The notes below the pieces were generated by a model. It worked only from the letters and a program-made list of their open reading frames with translations, had not been told where the DNA came from and did not search any database. Positions 16,774 through 25,894 of a DNA stretch of 64,000 nt are shown here, in pieces (position 1 is the stretch's first letter; each line of letters starts with the position of its first letter). The position numbers and the translations under genes are program-made. The DNA is taken from the NCBI GenBank assembly GCA_013823245.1, contig PNLU01000004.1, positions 1 through 64,000 of the forward strand, given 5' to 3'. Source of the DNA: Alcanivorax sp. GTDB taxonomy: Bacteria; Pseudomonadota; Gammaproteobacteria; Pseudomonadales; Alcanivoracaceae.

Positions 16774-19604
16774 GCGCACAATACAAAGGAATGTGCTGGC
16801 TGAAGTGTGATCTCCAGATGCAGACGCCAGCAGATGCTCGTCATTGGCAAGGAGATCGTATTGAACCAGGTGAGGAAGCTGCTGCAGCAAAAGCATTCGC
16901 AGAGGCCTGCTATCGGGCCGGACTAGACATAGTTGGGATAACTGATCACAACTTTCTAAGTAGAGAGTTTATTCCCCACCTGCAACGCGCTTTTGCGGCA
17001 CTTAAGCGCGAGCGTGACCACAGCATCGCCCTGTTTCCTGGGTTTGAGTTTGAGGCCGCCGGAGTTGGGCGTGGGGTTCACATACTCTGCTTGTTTGAGC
17101 CTACGGCTGAGTTAGCCAAACTCGACTCTATCCTCACTGAGTGTGGAATTGCGTATCCAAGAGTTGGAGCAGACGGGCAACTGGCAAAATCCGACAAAAA
17201 TCTGAAAGACATATTGCGCATTGTTCAAGAAAAGCATGGAGGCATCGTGATAATGCCTCACGCGATGAGCAATGATGGAATTTTTGACAACGAATCTATT
17301 TCAGACTGGTTGCAGCAAGATCAGTTTACCAATCCTGAGTTGCTGGCCATTGAAGTTCCAAAGCCTGTTCACCTGATGTCAGCAGGATATCAACGTTTGC
17401 TGAAGTCAGGGGGGGATTGTCAACCAGGGTGGAGACGTGTACGCCCGATAGCAACGCTGATGTCCTCGGACAATAAGAAGCTAATTGACTGTGATCATGA
17501 CGAGGCACCAACACCCAACAGTATTGGTTACCGATATTCGTGGATAAAAATGTCGGCCCCTTCCATAGAATCGCTTCGGCAGGCATTTCTTGATCACCAG
17601 TCCCGCATTGTTTTGCCGGAAAATGTGGTGACAGATGTACATCCTGCCAATCGTGTTCGCCAAGCGGCAATTCGGTCTCTCTCAATTAAGAACGTAGCTT
17701 TCTTGGGCGATCAAGAGATTCACTTCTCACCAAACATGAACTGTGTGATTGGTGGTCGCGGAAGCGGCAAATCCACCTTGCTTGAATACCTGCGTATTAT
17801 TTTTGGCAAGGATAAGTCAGAGGACATTGATGCGGACACGAAAAGCCGAATCAAACGGGTTCGGGACACTCTGAACCAACCAGAAGCAGAGCTTGAAGTG
17901 TCTTGGGTCAGCGCTGATGGCGTAGAAGACCGTATCGTATGGCAAAACGGACAGCCTGCTGTCCAACGTGACGATATGCATGATCCTGAAACGTTCTTCC
18001 AGAGCTTGCCTATCCGCTTTTTCAGTCAACAGCAGCTCAACCGTCTCACCGAGTCAAAAACGGGGGATGACGGGCAGATACCCCAGGCACAGCGCCTGTT
18101 GGAACTGGTCGACGGGTTCGCTACAAACGAACTTGCTGATCTGGATGATCAGGAACGAAAGCTGAAACTTAAAATACAGGCATCGTTTTCCAATCTTCGG
18201 CAAGCCAAAGCGTTAGAGAAAGATCTCAAAAAATCCCAGCAGGAATATCAGGAGCTTGATCGCCAGTGGAAAGCACGAAGTGAGATTCAGGCCGATGCAA
18301 TCAGGCACCAAAAACTAAAGGCGGAAAGCCGTTATCTCGACTCGCTTTATGGAGATCAAGGGAGGCAGTTCGCAGATGTTGCCGAGCTCGCGGACGTTGT
18401 AGCGAACTCCCATGCTTCGTTTCAGGTTGAAAATGCACCCCATGGTCCTTGGCTTGAGCAGCTTGACGAGAAGGTCAAACAGGCCAAAGAGAGTCTTGCA
18501 AAGCATATTCGCCAAGCTGTAGAGCAGTACCAGAAAAATGTTGAATCGTTCAAGGCCGATGACCCTACTTGGAGCGCGATCCAGCAGGATCTTGATCAGG
18601 CCGATACCAACTTTAGTCAGGCATGCGCCGCCAAGGGGCTGACCCCTGACGATGTGGGTCACTTAAAGGAAGTTGATCAAGCCAGGGCCAAGAAGCACAG
18701 AGAAATTACTGAGCTTCAGGCTGAAATCAAGAGATTGAAAGACGAGGCTGGCGACCCCGAGACGCAGGTCCAGCGATTACATCAAATTTGGCAGGAACAG
18801 CTACAAAAACGGGTTGAAGCTGCGAATCGCGCAAATGATCTAGCCGTTCTGACTGAGGAGCAGCGCAAGTTCATAGAAGTGACGGTGCAATATCAGTTTG
18901 ACCAGGCTAGTTTCTCCGAGCTATGGAATCACTTTGGTCCTAAAGACGGTCGAACCGCCCTGGCCCGCTCATGGAGCGACATAGGGCAGGCACTGATGGA
19001 CCGATTCAGCCAGATACCAGACTGTAATCGCACCTCCCCCTGGGAGCTGTTGAGGAATCTCTACCATGAGAATGACGGAGAGGGCGCTCGGCAACTTTTT
19101 CAGAATCAGGCAGACAACCTAAAGCAGCACATCGTGGAAAACATAGAGAGCTGGGACCAGCTTCGGTTATCTCGTGTGAAGGATGTCGTTGATTTAAAAC
19201 TGTTTCGATCTGATGGCTCAGTTGCTGGGAGCATCTCTGAAGGCTCTCTTTCCGACGGTCAACGTAATACCGCCGCGCTCGCCTTACTGTTAGCTCAGAA
19301 TGGTGGCCCCCTTGTGATAGATCAGCCCGAAGATGAACTGGACTCCAACTTCGTGTTCAAGGAGCTGATACCAATGCTTCGCAAGGTAAAAGCCGGTCGC
19401 CAAATCATACTGGCAACCCACAATGCAAACCTGCCGGTAAATGGTGATGCCGAGTTGGTATATGCACTCGAAGCCAAGGATGGGAAGGGGGTTATCCGGG
19501 CAGAAGGCGGGCTTGACCAATCCGATGTTACTGCCGCTGTCCTCGACATCATGGAGGGTACAGAAGAGGCTTTCCGGCGTCGACGGGAAAAGTATCATTT
19601 CTAG
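16770..19604 (+). CDS. TrlF-like PHP-SMC ATPase
   Basis: A 944-residue protein. Residues 10-280 are a PHP-type domain: GLDIVGITDHNFLS at 51-64 and IVIMPHAMSNDGIF near 155. Its first motif reads CDLQMQTP instead of the metal-binding HxH. From about 290 an SMC/RecF-like ATPase follows, with Walker A GGRGSGKST near 327, coiled coil about 430-690, signature SEGSLSDGQRNTAAL near 830, Walker B GPLVIDQPEDELDS, and a final His switch ILATHNANLP. This is the TrlF architecture, seen in defence neighbourhoods; activity unknown. The start overlaps the pglX stop (ATGA). GC is near 45-50 % in sampled lines, lower than the BREX core, and shared with the next gene, so the two probably arrived together. Confidence 0.75.
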   Translation: MSAQYKGMCWLKCDLQMQTPADARHWQGDRIEPGEEAAAAKAFAEACYRAGLDIVGITDHNFLSREFIPHLQRAFAALKRERDHSIALFPGFEFEAAGVGRGVHILCLFEPTAELAKLDSILTECGIAYPRVGADGQLAKSDKNLKDILRIVQEKHGGIVIMPHAMSNDGIFDNESISDWLQQDQFTNPELLAIEVPKPVHLMSAGYQRLLKSGGDCQPGWRRVRPIATLMSSDNKKLIDCDHDEAPTPNSIGYRYSWIKMSAPSIESLRQAFLDHQSRIVLPENVVTDVHPANRVRQAAIRSLSIKNVAFLGDQEIHFSPNMNCVIGGRGSGKSTLLEYLRIIFGKDKSEDIDADTKSRIKRVRDTLNQPEAELEVSWVSADGVEDRIVWQNGQPAVQRDDMHDPETFFQSLPIRFFSQQQLNRLTESKTGDDGQIPQAQRLLELVDGFATNELADLDDQERKLKLKIQASFSNLRQAKALEKDLKKSQQEYQELDRQWKARSEIQADAIRHQKLKAESRYLDSLYGDQGRQFADVAELADVVANSHASFQVENAPHGPWLEQLDEKVKQAKESLAKHIRQAVEQYQKNVESFKADDPTWSAIQQDLDQADTNFSQACAAKGLTPDDVGHLKEVDQARAKKHREITELQAEIKRLKDEAGDPETQVQRLHQIWQEQLQKRVEAANRANDLAVLTEEQRKFIEVTVQYQFDQASFSELWNHFGPKDGRTALARSWSDIGQALMDRFSQIPDCNRTSPWELLRNLYHENDGEGARQLFQNQADNLKQHIVENIESWDQLRLSRVKDVVDLKLFRSDGSVAGSISEGSLSDGQRNTAALALLLAQNGGPLVIDQPEDELDSNFVFKELIPMLRKVKAGRQIILATHNANLPVNGDAELVYALEAKDGKGVIRAEGGLDQSDVTAAVLDIMEGTEEAFRRRREKYHF

Positions 19605-19612
19605 GGGGTAGT

Positions 19613-21307
19613 ATGGCTAAGAAGATAAGTGGCGCCGAGTATCCACTCGCAAAGATTTTTAGCTCTGAGTTTGAATATGTCATTCCTTCCTATCAGCGTC
19701 CGTATGCCTGGACTGTTGATCAGGCATCAGAGCTATTTGATGACCTTTTTGATTTTTATCGATCAGATCTGGATGAAGGGTATTTCCTCGGCAGTATTGT
19801 CCTCATCAAAGAGGAAGGAAAACCGGCCGCAGAAGTTATTGATGGTCAACAGCGACTGACAACTCTCACAATACTGCTGGCCGCATTGGCAGCACGCTCC
19901 ACGTCAGATGATAGAGCGTTGCTAAAGAATTACATTGTCGAAGCTGGAAACAAATTCGAGCAGTTAGCCGCAAAGCCGCGCCTTACGCTTCGCGAGCGGG
20001 ATAAAGAGTTTTTTGCAAAGTACGTGCAGACGCTTCAGTTCGACGATCTACTGGATCTCAACACCGAGTCACTTCAGAACGAATCTCGGAAGAATATCCA
20101 AGCCAACGCCCGGTTGTTACTGAGTCGGATCGATCGGTCCTTCGGTGACGATATGTCATCACTTGAGGGGTTTGTTGGTTTCTTGCTGCAGCATTGTTTC
20201 CTGGTAGCAGTCTCAACTCCTAGCCAGCAGTCAGCATTTCGCGTTTTCTCCGTCATGAATAGCCGCGGCCTTGATTTACAACCTACTGACATCATCAAGG
20301 CCGACATCATTGGCGCGATTGAGTCCTCGGATGAGCAAGAGCTTTACAATGAGAAATGGGAGGACATGGAAGTTGAGCTGGGCCGTTCCGGCTTTAATGA
20401 CCTGTTCGCCTACGTTCGGATGGTCTATGCCCGCGAAAAAGCCAAGAAGGCCCTGCTGGAAGAGTTCAGGCAACATGTTCTGTCCAATGTGCCGTCACCT
20501 AAAGCTTTGGTCGATGAAGTGCTGGAACCTTATGCGGAGGCCTTATCGATTCTGCGTTCCGCAAGCTACCAGGCAGAGGTGGATGCCCAGAAGATTAATA
20601 CCTACCTGCGTTGGCTTAACCGAATCGATAACTCTGACTGGGTGCCAACGGCCATGCTTTTCTTATCCCAACAAAAGAACAGACCGGATTACGTTCTGTG
20701 GTTTGTGGAGAAGCTTGAACGGCTTGCTGCCTGTCTGCATCTGACCGCAAAGAATGTGAATGAACGGATCGAGCGCTATTCCACTGTGATCTCAGAATTG
20801 ATGGGAGATCACAACGTGGACAACCCTGTGCAGGCGGTTTTGCTGACTAAGGGAGAAAAGCAGGAAATGGGGAAAGTTCTCGATGGGGATATATACACAC
20901 TTACCGCACGAAGGAGAAATTACCTGATTCTTCGGTTGGACTCGTTTTTGTCGGATGGTGCAGCCAGCTACGATGCAAGCCTGTTAACCATTGAGCATGT
21001 GCTGCCGCAAACGGTAGATGCGGAAAGCCAATGGCAAAAAGATTGGCCAGACGCTCAGGCAAGAGATGCTTGGGTTCACCGCTTGGCGAATCTGGTTCCC
21101 CTGAACAAACGGCGCAATTCTCAGGCTCAAAATTACGATTTCGACCGTAAGAAAGATGCTTATTTCCGGGGGCGATCTGGGGTTAGCTCCTATACGTTAA
21201 CGACCCAGGTGCTCAGTGAAAACGAATGGACGCCCGAGGTTGTATCGAACAGACAAAATGAGCTTTTGGGACTTCTTACAGACAAGTGGGAGTTAGGAGC
21301 ATGTTAA
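19613..21307 (+). CDS. DUF262-DUF1524 type IV restriction-like protein (BrxU/GmrSD family)
   Basis: A 564-residue protein. The N-terminal DUF262 domain has IPSYQRPYAW at 24-33 and DGQQRLTTL at 77-85, the ParB/sulfiredoxin-like NTPase motifs of GmrS. The C-terminal DUF1524 domain has an HNH-type nuclease motif: LLTIEHVLPQ near 457-466, then LANLVPLNKRRNSQAQNYDF. Fused DUF262-DUF1524 proteins include BrxU, which cuts glucosylated, hydroxymethylated or methylated phage DNA and sits between pglX and pglZ in the E. fergusonii plasmid BREX locus. The same position here makes a BrxU-like role likely. Its start is 8 bases after the TrlF-like gene, behind GGGGGT. Confidence 0.82.
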   Translation: MAKKISGAEYPLAKIFSSEFEYVIPSYQRPYAWTVDQASELFDDLFDFYRSDLDEGYFLGSIVLIKEEGKPAAEVIDGQQRLTTLTILLAALAARSTSDDRALLKNYIVEAGNKFEQLAAKPRLTLRERDKEFFAKYVQTLQFDDLLDLNTESLQNESRKNIQANARLLLSRIDRSFGDDMSSLEGFVGFLLQHCFLVAVSTPSQQSAFRVFSVMNSRGLDLQPTDIIKADIIGAIESSDEQELYNEKWEDMEVELGRSGFNDLFAYVRMVYAREKAKKALLEEFRQHVLSNVPSPKALVDEVLEPYAEALSILRSASYQAEVDAQKINTYLRWLNRIDNSDWVPTAMLFLSQQKNRPDYVLWFVEKLERLAACLHLTAKNVNERIERYSTVISELMGDHNVDNPVQAVLLTKGEKQEMGKVLDGDIYTLTARRRNYLILRLDSFLSDGAASYDASLLTIEHVLPQTVDAESQWQKDWPDAQARDAWVHRLANLVPLNKRRNSQAQNYDFDRKKDAYFRGRSGVSSYTLTTQVLSENEWTPEVVSNRQNELLGLLTDKWELGAC

Positions 21308-21335
21308 AGCCCGAGCGAGACCGGAGCTGTACTGC

Positions 21336-23678
21336 ATGAGAGTTTTGGATCACCTGCTTGTAGCCATTCGTGATGCGGCTACGTTCAATCCCGATATCCA
21401 GGTCGCCCCTTCCTGCATCCTCTGGCCGGACCGTGACCGTCAATGGGAAGCAGTTATCCCAGTCCTTCAGGCGGAACTGCCAGAGCTTCTGGTACTGGGT
21501 GACTATGCCCCCGAAACACGCACCGGCCCGGCAATCTGGCTGCGCTGCGTGATCGCCGGCTTGGTGGATGATATGTCCCTGCCAGATGGGGCGATACCCA
21601 TTCTCTACCTGCCCGGCGTCAGTCGCCAGGACTTGCGGGCAGTGGAAGGCTGCCCGGACTCGCTCAAGCCTCTGGCCGAGCTTCAATACCGTGGCGTGAT
21701 CTGGTCCCAGGTGAATGCCAAGGACTGGACCATCCTTGCCTACCTAAAGTCGGACCAGGGTGGTCTTGGCCTGGATGTGGCACAGGACAGCGAAACGCGG
21801 CACGCCATGCAACTGGCGCTGTACCGACTGCTCGACGAAGACGTCGTCTTGCTCAAGGGCAAACGCCTGGATAAGGACTACTTCAATACCCTGTTAACCG
21901 GCGGCGATCCCACCCGGGATCTGCTGTTGTGGCTGGACCAGGGCGATGCGTTCCAGGCCGCGAGGGGTGAGAACGAATGGCAGGCTTTTGTGGCGGTATG
22001 CACCTCCCAGTTGGCTTTCAACCCGCAGCATGAGGGTGTGCTGGCTGGGTGTGCCAAGCTTGCGGCCCACGAGGGGCCTTGGCAGGCGGTTTGGCAACGT
22101 TTCTGCGAGGCGCCCCACCGCTACCCCCATATCCCGGCCCAAATTCGCAAATGCCAACCGCCGGCCTTTGATCTGTTTGCCGATGAAACCGTGGCCGGTG
22201 GCTGGCCTCAATGGAACCAGGGCCAGGAAGACCACCTGCGCCGTGACTTGCAGGCTCTGGCCCAGTCTCCTGCGCACCAGGCACGGGCCAGGATACTGGA
22301 GATCGAACAGATACACGGCGGCAGGCGATCACTGGTATGGGCGGAGCTCGGTGAAGCCCCGCTGGCTTGCGCGTTGGAGCATTTGGCCACCATGGTCAAC
22401 TATGCAAAAACCTCTCTGGCGGCGGGTTCTGTGGATGATCTGGCAGACGGGTATACCAACGCCGGCTGGAAAGTGGATGACGGCGTAATGCGCGCCTTGG
22501 CCCAGGTGGAAAGCTCGGCTGACTTTGAGGCTGTCACAACGGCAGTCCGGGCAGTTTACCTGCCCTGGCTGGAGGAGTCCTCCCGCTACCTGCAGAAGAT
22601 CGTTGATGGCGCATCCTACCCGGGTGGCTCCTGCACAACAGCGCCCCCATTTCCGGCAACTCCCGGCGATTGTGTGCTGTTTGTCGACGGGCTGCGCTTC
22701 GATACGGGCAAGCGGTTGGCAGAGATGCTGGAAGCTTCAGGGCTGGATGTGGACGAGGCGCCCACCTGGGCCGCTTTGCCCAGCGTCACCGCCACTGGCA
22801 AGGCAGCGGTGACGCCGGTACGGGATAAAATTCGGGGGGACGATGGCAGCGCGGATTTCGAGCCCGCCGTGGCGGCGACCGGCCAGTCCCTCAAAGGTGG
22901 CTATCACCTCAAGAAACTGCTGAAGGACGCTGGTTGGACGCTTTTGGATCGAACCGAGGACGGCCAGGGGGAAGGTTTCGCCTGGTGTGAGTTTGGTGAC
23001 ATCGACCATGAAGGTCACGACCGTGGCTGGAAGCTGGCCAAACACCTGGAAAGCCTTTTGCAGGAAGTGCAAGACCGCATTACCGAGCTATTGGCGGCGG
23101 GCTGGAAGCGAGTGCGCGTCGTCACCGATCACGGCTGGCTGCTTCTGCCCGGGGGGCTACCCAAAATTGACCTGCCCAGCGTACTGGCTGAAAGCAAATG
23201 GGGGCGCTGTGCCGCACTGAAGGCCGGAGCGGAAACTCAGGAGCGACTGTTCCCCTGGTACTGGAACCCCAGTCACTACTTTGCCCTGGCCGATGGCATC
23301 AGCTGTTTCAAGAAAGGTGAGGATTACGCTCACGGCGGCCTGAGTCTACAGGAGTGTCTGACACTCCAATTGGTGGTGACGGGTGGCGCCTCAGCTCAAG
23401 GGGCCATCGAGTTTACCGACCTGGTGTGGAAAGGGTTGCGCTGCACGGTGGCGGTGGCCGGTGACTATTCAGGGCTCACGCTGGATATCCGTACCCGCGC
23501 GGGTGAGGTGGCCAGCAGCGTGGTGGTCGGTTCGAAGCCGCTCAAGGCTAATGGCACCGCTTCCGTGGTTGTCGAAGATGAAGATCTGGAAGGGCAGAAA
23601 GCGGTGGTTATTCTGCTCGACGAAAATGGTTCTCTGGTTGCCCAGACGGGCACTGTGATAGGTGGGGGGCAAGAGTAA
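21336..23678 (+). CDS. pglZ: BREX phosphatase-like protein PglZ (type B)
   Basis: A 780-residue protein of the alkaline-phosphatase superfamily. The PglZ domain spans roughly residues 440-650: CVLFVDGLRFDTGKRLAEML (metal-binding Asp), PSVTATGKAAVTP (candidate nucleophile region), DIDHEGHDRGW, and RVVTDHGWLLLPGGLP. The N-terminus (CILWPDRDRQWEAVIP, LLVLGDY) matches the PglZ type B group found in type 1 BREX. PglZ is essential for BREX; its cellular substrate is unresolved and nuclease activity has been reported for a relative. It begins 28 bases after the DUF262 gene and overlaps brxL by one base (TAATG). Confidence 0.9.
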   Translation: MRVLDHLLVAIRDAATFNPDIQVAPSCILWPDRDRQWEAVIPVLQAELPELLVLGDYAPETRTGPAIWLRCVIAGLVDDMSLPDGAIPILYLPGVSRQDLRAVEGCPDSLKPLAELQYRGVIWSQVNAKDWTILAYLKSDQGGLGLDVAQDSETRHAMQLALYRLLDEDVVLLKGKRLDKDYFNTLLTGGDPTRDLLLWLDQGDAFQAARGENEWQAFVAVCTSQLAFNPQHEGVLAGCAKLAAHEGPWQAVWQRFCEAPHRYPHIPAQIRKCQPPAFDLFADETVAGGWPQWNQGQEDHLRRDLQALAQSPAHQARARILEIEQIHGGRRSLVWAELGEAPLACALEHLATMVNYAKTSLAAGSVDDLADGYTNAGWKVDDGVMRALAQVESSADFEAVTTAVRAVYLPWLEESSRYLQKIVDGASYPGGSCTTAPPFPATPGDCVLFVDGLRFDTGKRLAEMLEASGLDVDEAPTWAALPSVTATGKAAVTPVRDKIRGDDGSADFEPAVAATGQSLKGGYHLKKLLKDAGWTLLDRTEDGQGEGFAWCEFGDIDHEGHDRGWKLAKHLESLLQEVQDRITELLAAGWKRVRVVTDHGWLLLPGGLPKIDLPSVLAESKWGRCAALKAGAETQERLFPWYWNPSHYFALADGISCFKKGEDYAHGGLSLQECLTLQLVVTGGASAQGAIEFTDLVWKGLRCTVAVAGDYSGLTLDIRTRAGEVASSVVVGSKPLKANGTASVVVEDEDLEGQKAVVILLDENGSLVAQTGTVIGGGQE

Positions 23679-25720
23679 TGGAATTGGACGATATCGACAG
23701 AAAGGCCGCAACGGCCCTGGATGGCTACCTGGTGCGAAAGGACCTGGTACGAACCTTCAGCCGCCAATTCCCGGTGCCCACCTATGTGGTCGAGTTCCTG
23801 CTCGGGCGGTATTGCGCGAGCACCGACCAGGAAGAGATCAACGAAGGCCTGGAGATCGTGCAGCGGCAACTCAAATCTCGCACCGTCAAGGCCGGTGAGG
23901 AAGAGCTGTTCAAGGCCCGGGCAAGGGAAAACGGTGAAGTCAAAATCATCGACCTGATTACCGCCCGCCTGGATGCGAAAACAGACTCCTATATCGCGTC
24001 TCTTCCCAGCCTCCGCCTGAACGACGTGCGGATCTCACCGTCTTTGGTAAACGAGCACGAGCGGATGCTGACCGGCGGTTTCTATGCCGAGGTAACGCTC
24101 AATTACGATGCTGCCATTGCCCAGGAAAGTAATGGTCGCCCCTTCGGTGTCGAAGCCCTGCGGGAGATCCAGCTCTCCAAGCGCGACGTTTTGGATACCC
24201 TTGCAGAGGCCCGGAAGGAATTTACGACGCAGGAGTGGAAAGAGCTGCTGCTAAGGTCCACGGGGATTGAGGCTAGCGGCCTGTCGGAGCGGCAAAAGGA
24301 CGCAATTTTGTTGCGTATGGTGCCCTTTGTTGAGCGTAACTATAACTTGGTGGAGCTCGGCCCCAGGGGGACCGGTAAGAGCCATTTGTTCCAGCAGGTG
24401 TCACCCTACGCCCACCTGATTTCCGGTGGTAAGGCCACGGTGGCCAAGATGTTCGTAAACAACGCCAGCGGCCAGCGGGGTTTGGTCTGTCAGTACGACG
24501 TGGTCTGCTTCGATGAGGTCTCGGGTATTTCCTTCGACCAGAAGGACGGCGTGAACATCATGAAGGGCTACATGGAGTCCGGTGAATTCAGCCGTGGCAA
24601 GGAAAACATCCGAGCCGACGGCAGTATCGTGTTGGTGGGCAACTTTGACGTGGATGTGGAACACCAGCAGCGGATCGGGCACCTGTTCGGCCCCATGCCA
24701 CCGGAGATGAAGGATGATACAGCCTTCATGGACCGTATCCACGCCTTCTTACCAGGCTGGGACGTGCCGAAAATCAGTAAGGAGCTGTTAACCGACCATT
24801 TCGGCCTGGTCAGCGACTTCCTATCCGAGTGCTGGAGTCAGCTGCGCAATCAGAGCAGGGTCAGCCTGATCCAGAACCGGGTGTTTTTTGGTGGCGCGCT
24901 GTCTGGGCGGGATACCAATGCGGTGAACAAAACGGTCAGCGGCCTGCTCAAACTGCTTTATCCTGGTGACGATGAGGTCTCGGACGAAGATATCGAATGG
25001 GCCGTTCGCATTGCCATGGAAGCCCGGCGTCGGGTGAAGGAACAGCAGAAGCGGATTGGTGCGGCAGAATTCAGGAATACCCATTTCAGCTATGTCATGG
25101 GCGCCGACGGTGTCGAGAAGTTTGTTTCCACTCCGGAACTCCAGAGCGAGAACAGTATTGGTGACGATCCCTTGGAACCTGGCCAGGTATGGACTATCTC
25201 TCCAGGAGGCGGAGAGGAACATCCCGGCCTGTACCGGATTGAGGTGAACGAAGGCCCAGGGTCCGGCGTCAAGGTCCTGAACAAGCCGGTACCGCCCGCG
25301 TTCAAGGAAAGCATCGGTTATGCGGAGCAAAACCTGTACGCCCGGTCGGCGCAACTGGTAGGCGACAAGGATCCACGCCACCACGAGTTTACGGTTCAGT
25401 TGCGGGCTTTCGATGCCTCCAAATCAGGCGCCAAGCTTGGCATGGCGTCTCTGGTCGCATTGAGCACGGCGCTACTGAAGAAGAGTGTGCGCGGCGGTTT
25501 GATCATTGCGGGTGAGATTAACCTGGGAGGCTCTGTGGAGCCGATCCATAATCCAGTGGCGATCGCGGAAATCGCCGTGGAGAAGGGCGCGACTGCATTG
25601 CTGATGCCCGTTGCCTGTCGCCGGCAGCTGTTTGACCTGTCGGATGACATGGCGACAAAGATCGATATTCAGTTTTATTCCGATGCGCGGGATGCTCTGC
25701 TCAAAGCCATTGTGGAGTAG
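23678..25720 (+). CDS. brxL: BREX Lon-like AAA+ protein BrxL
   Basis: A 680-residue protein. An N-terminal DNA-binding-type region is followed by an AAA+ core with Walker A GPRGTGKSH near 228-236 and Walker B VVCFDEVSG near 277. The C-terminal 110 residues resemble a Lon protease domain (GLIIAGEINLGGSVEPIHNP). In that domain the Lon serine motif (GPSAG) is replaced by GAKLG and the catalytic lysine is not evident, so proteolysis looks unlikely. This fits the view of BrxL as a DNA-translocating AAA+ ring. It is the last gene of the operon; a hairpin lies 65 bases downstream. Confidence 0.9.
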   Translation: MELDDIDRKAATALDGYLVRKDLVRTFSRQFPVPTYVVEFLLGRYCASTDQEEINEGLEIVQRQLKSRTVKAGEEELFKARARENGEVKIIDLITARLDAKTDSYIASLPSLRLNDVRISPSLVNEHERMLTGGFYAEVTLNYDAAIAQESNGRPFGVEALREIQLSKRDVLDTLAEARKEFTTQEWKELLLRSTGIEASGLSERQKDAILLRMVPFVERNYNLVELGPRGTGKSHLFQQVSPYAHLISGGKATVAKMFVNNASGQRGLVCQYDVVCFDEVSGISFDQKDGVNIMKGYMESGEFSRGKENIRADGSIVLVGNFDVDVEHQQRIGHLFGPMPPEMKDDTAFMDRIHAFLPGWDVPKISKELLTDHFGLVSDFLSECWSQLRNQSRVSLIQNRVFFGGALSGRDTNAVNKTVSGLLKLLYPGDDEVSDEDIEWAVRIAMEARRRVKEQQKRIGAAEFRNTHFSYVMGADGVEKFVSTPELQSENSIGDDPLEPGQVWTISPGGGEEHPGLYRIEVNEGPGSGVKVLNKPVPPAFKESIGYAEQNLYARSAQLVGDKDPRHHEFTVQLRAFDASKSGAKLGMASLVALSTALLKKSVRGGLIIAGEINLGGSVEPIHNPVAIAEIAVEKGATALLMPVACRRQLFDLSDDMATKIDIQFYSDARDALLKAIVE

Positions 25721-25784
25721 GCGCTGGAAACTCTGAAGAAATTGGGATTTACCAAGTCTGGAGGAACAGACCGATGGCTAGGGT

Positions 25785-25812
25785 TTCGATCCCCGCTCTC
25801 CGGGGGATCGAA
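25785..25812. terminator. Hairpin between the convergent BREX and Wadjet operons
   Basis: TTCGATCCCC (25785-25794) pairs perfectly with GGGGATCGAA (25803-25812) around an 8-base loop. There is no T run on either strand, so intrinsic termination is doubtful. Position between two convergent operons suggests a bidirectional transcription block. The remaining 175-base gap (25721-25894) shows no gene. Confidence 0.45.
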
Positions 25813-25894
25813 GACACCTGGCCACGATCAGTGCACGGCTATGTTTGAGATTCCTCCTCGGCGCCCACTATAAGGGCAGGGGGCGCTGGCGATA

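Noticed and set aside
25780-25815. Possible tRNA T-arm remnant (GGTTTCGATCCCC) marking an attachment site
   Set aside because: The sequence is a simple perfect hairpin; no acceptor stem, no anticodon arm and no match to tRNA-Thr.
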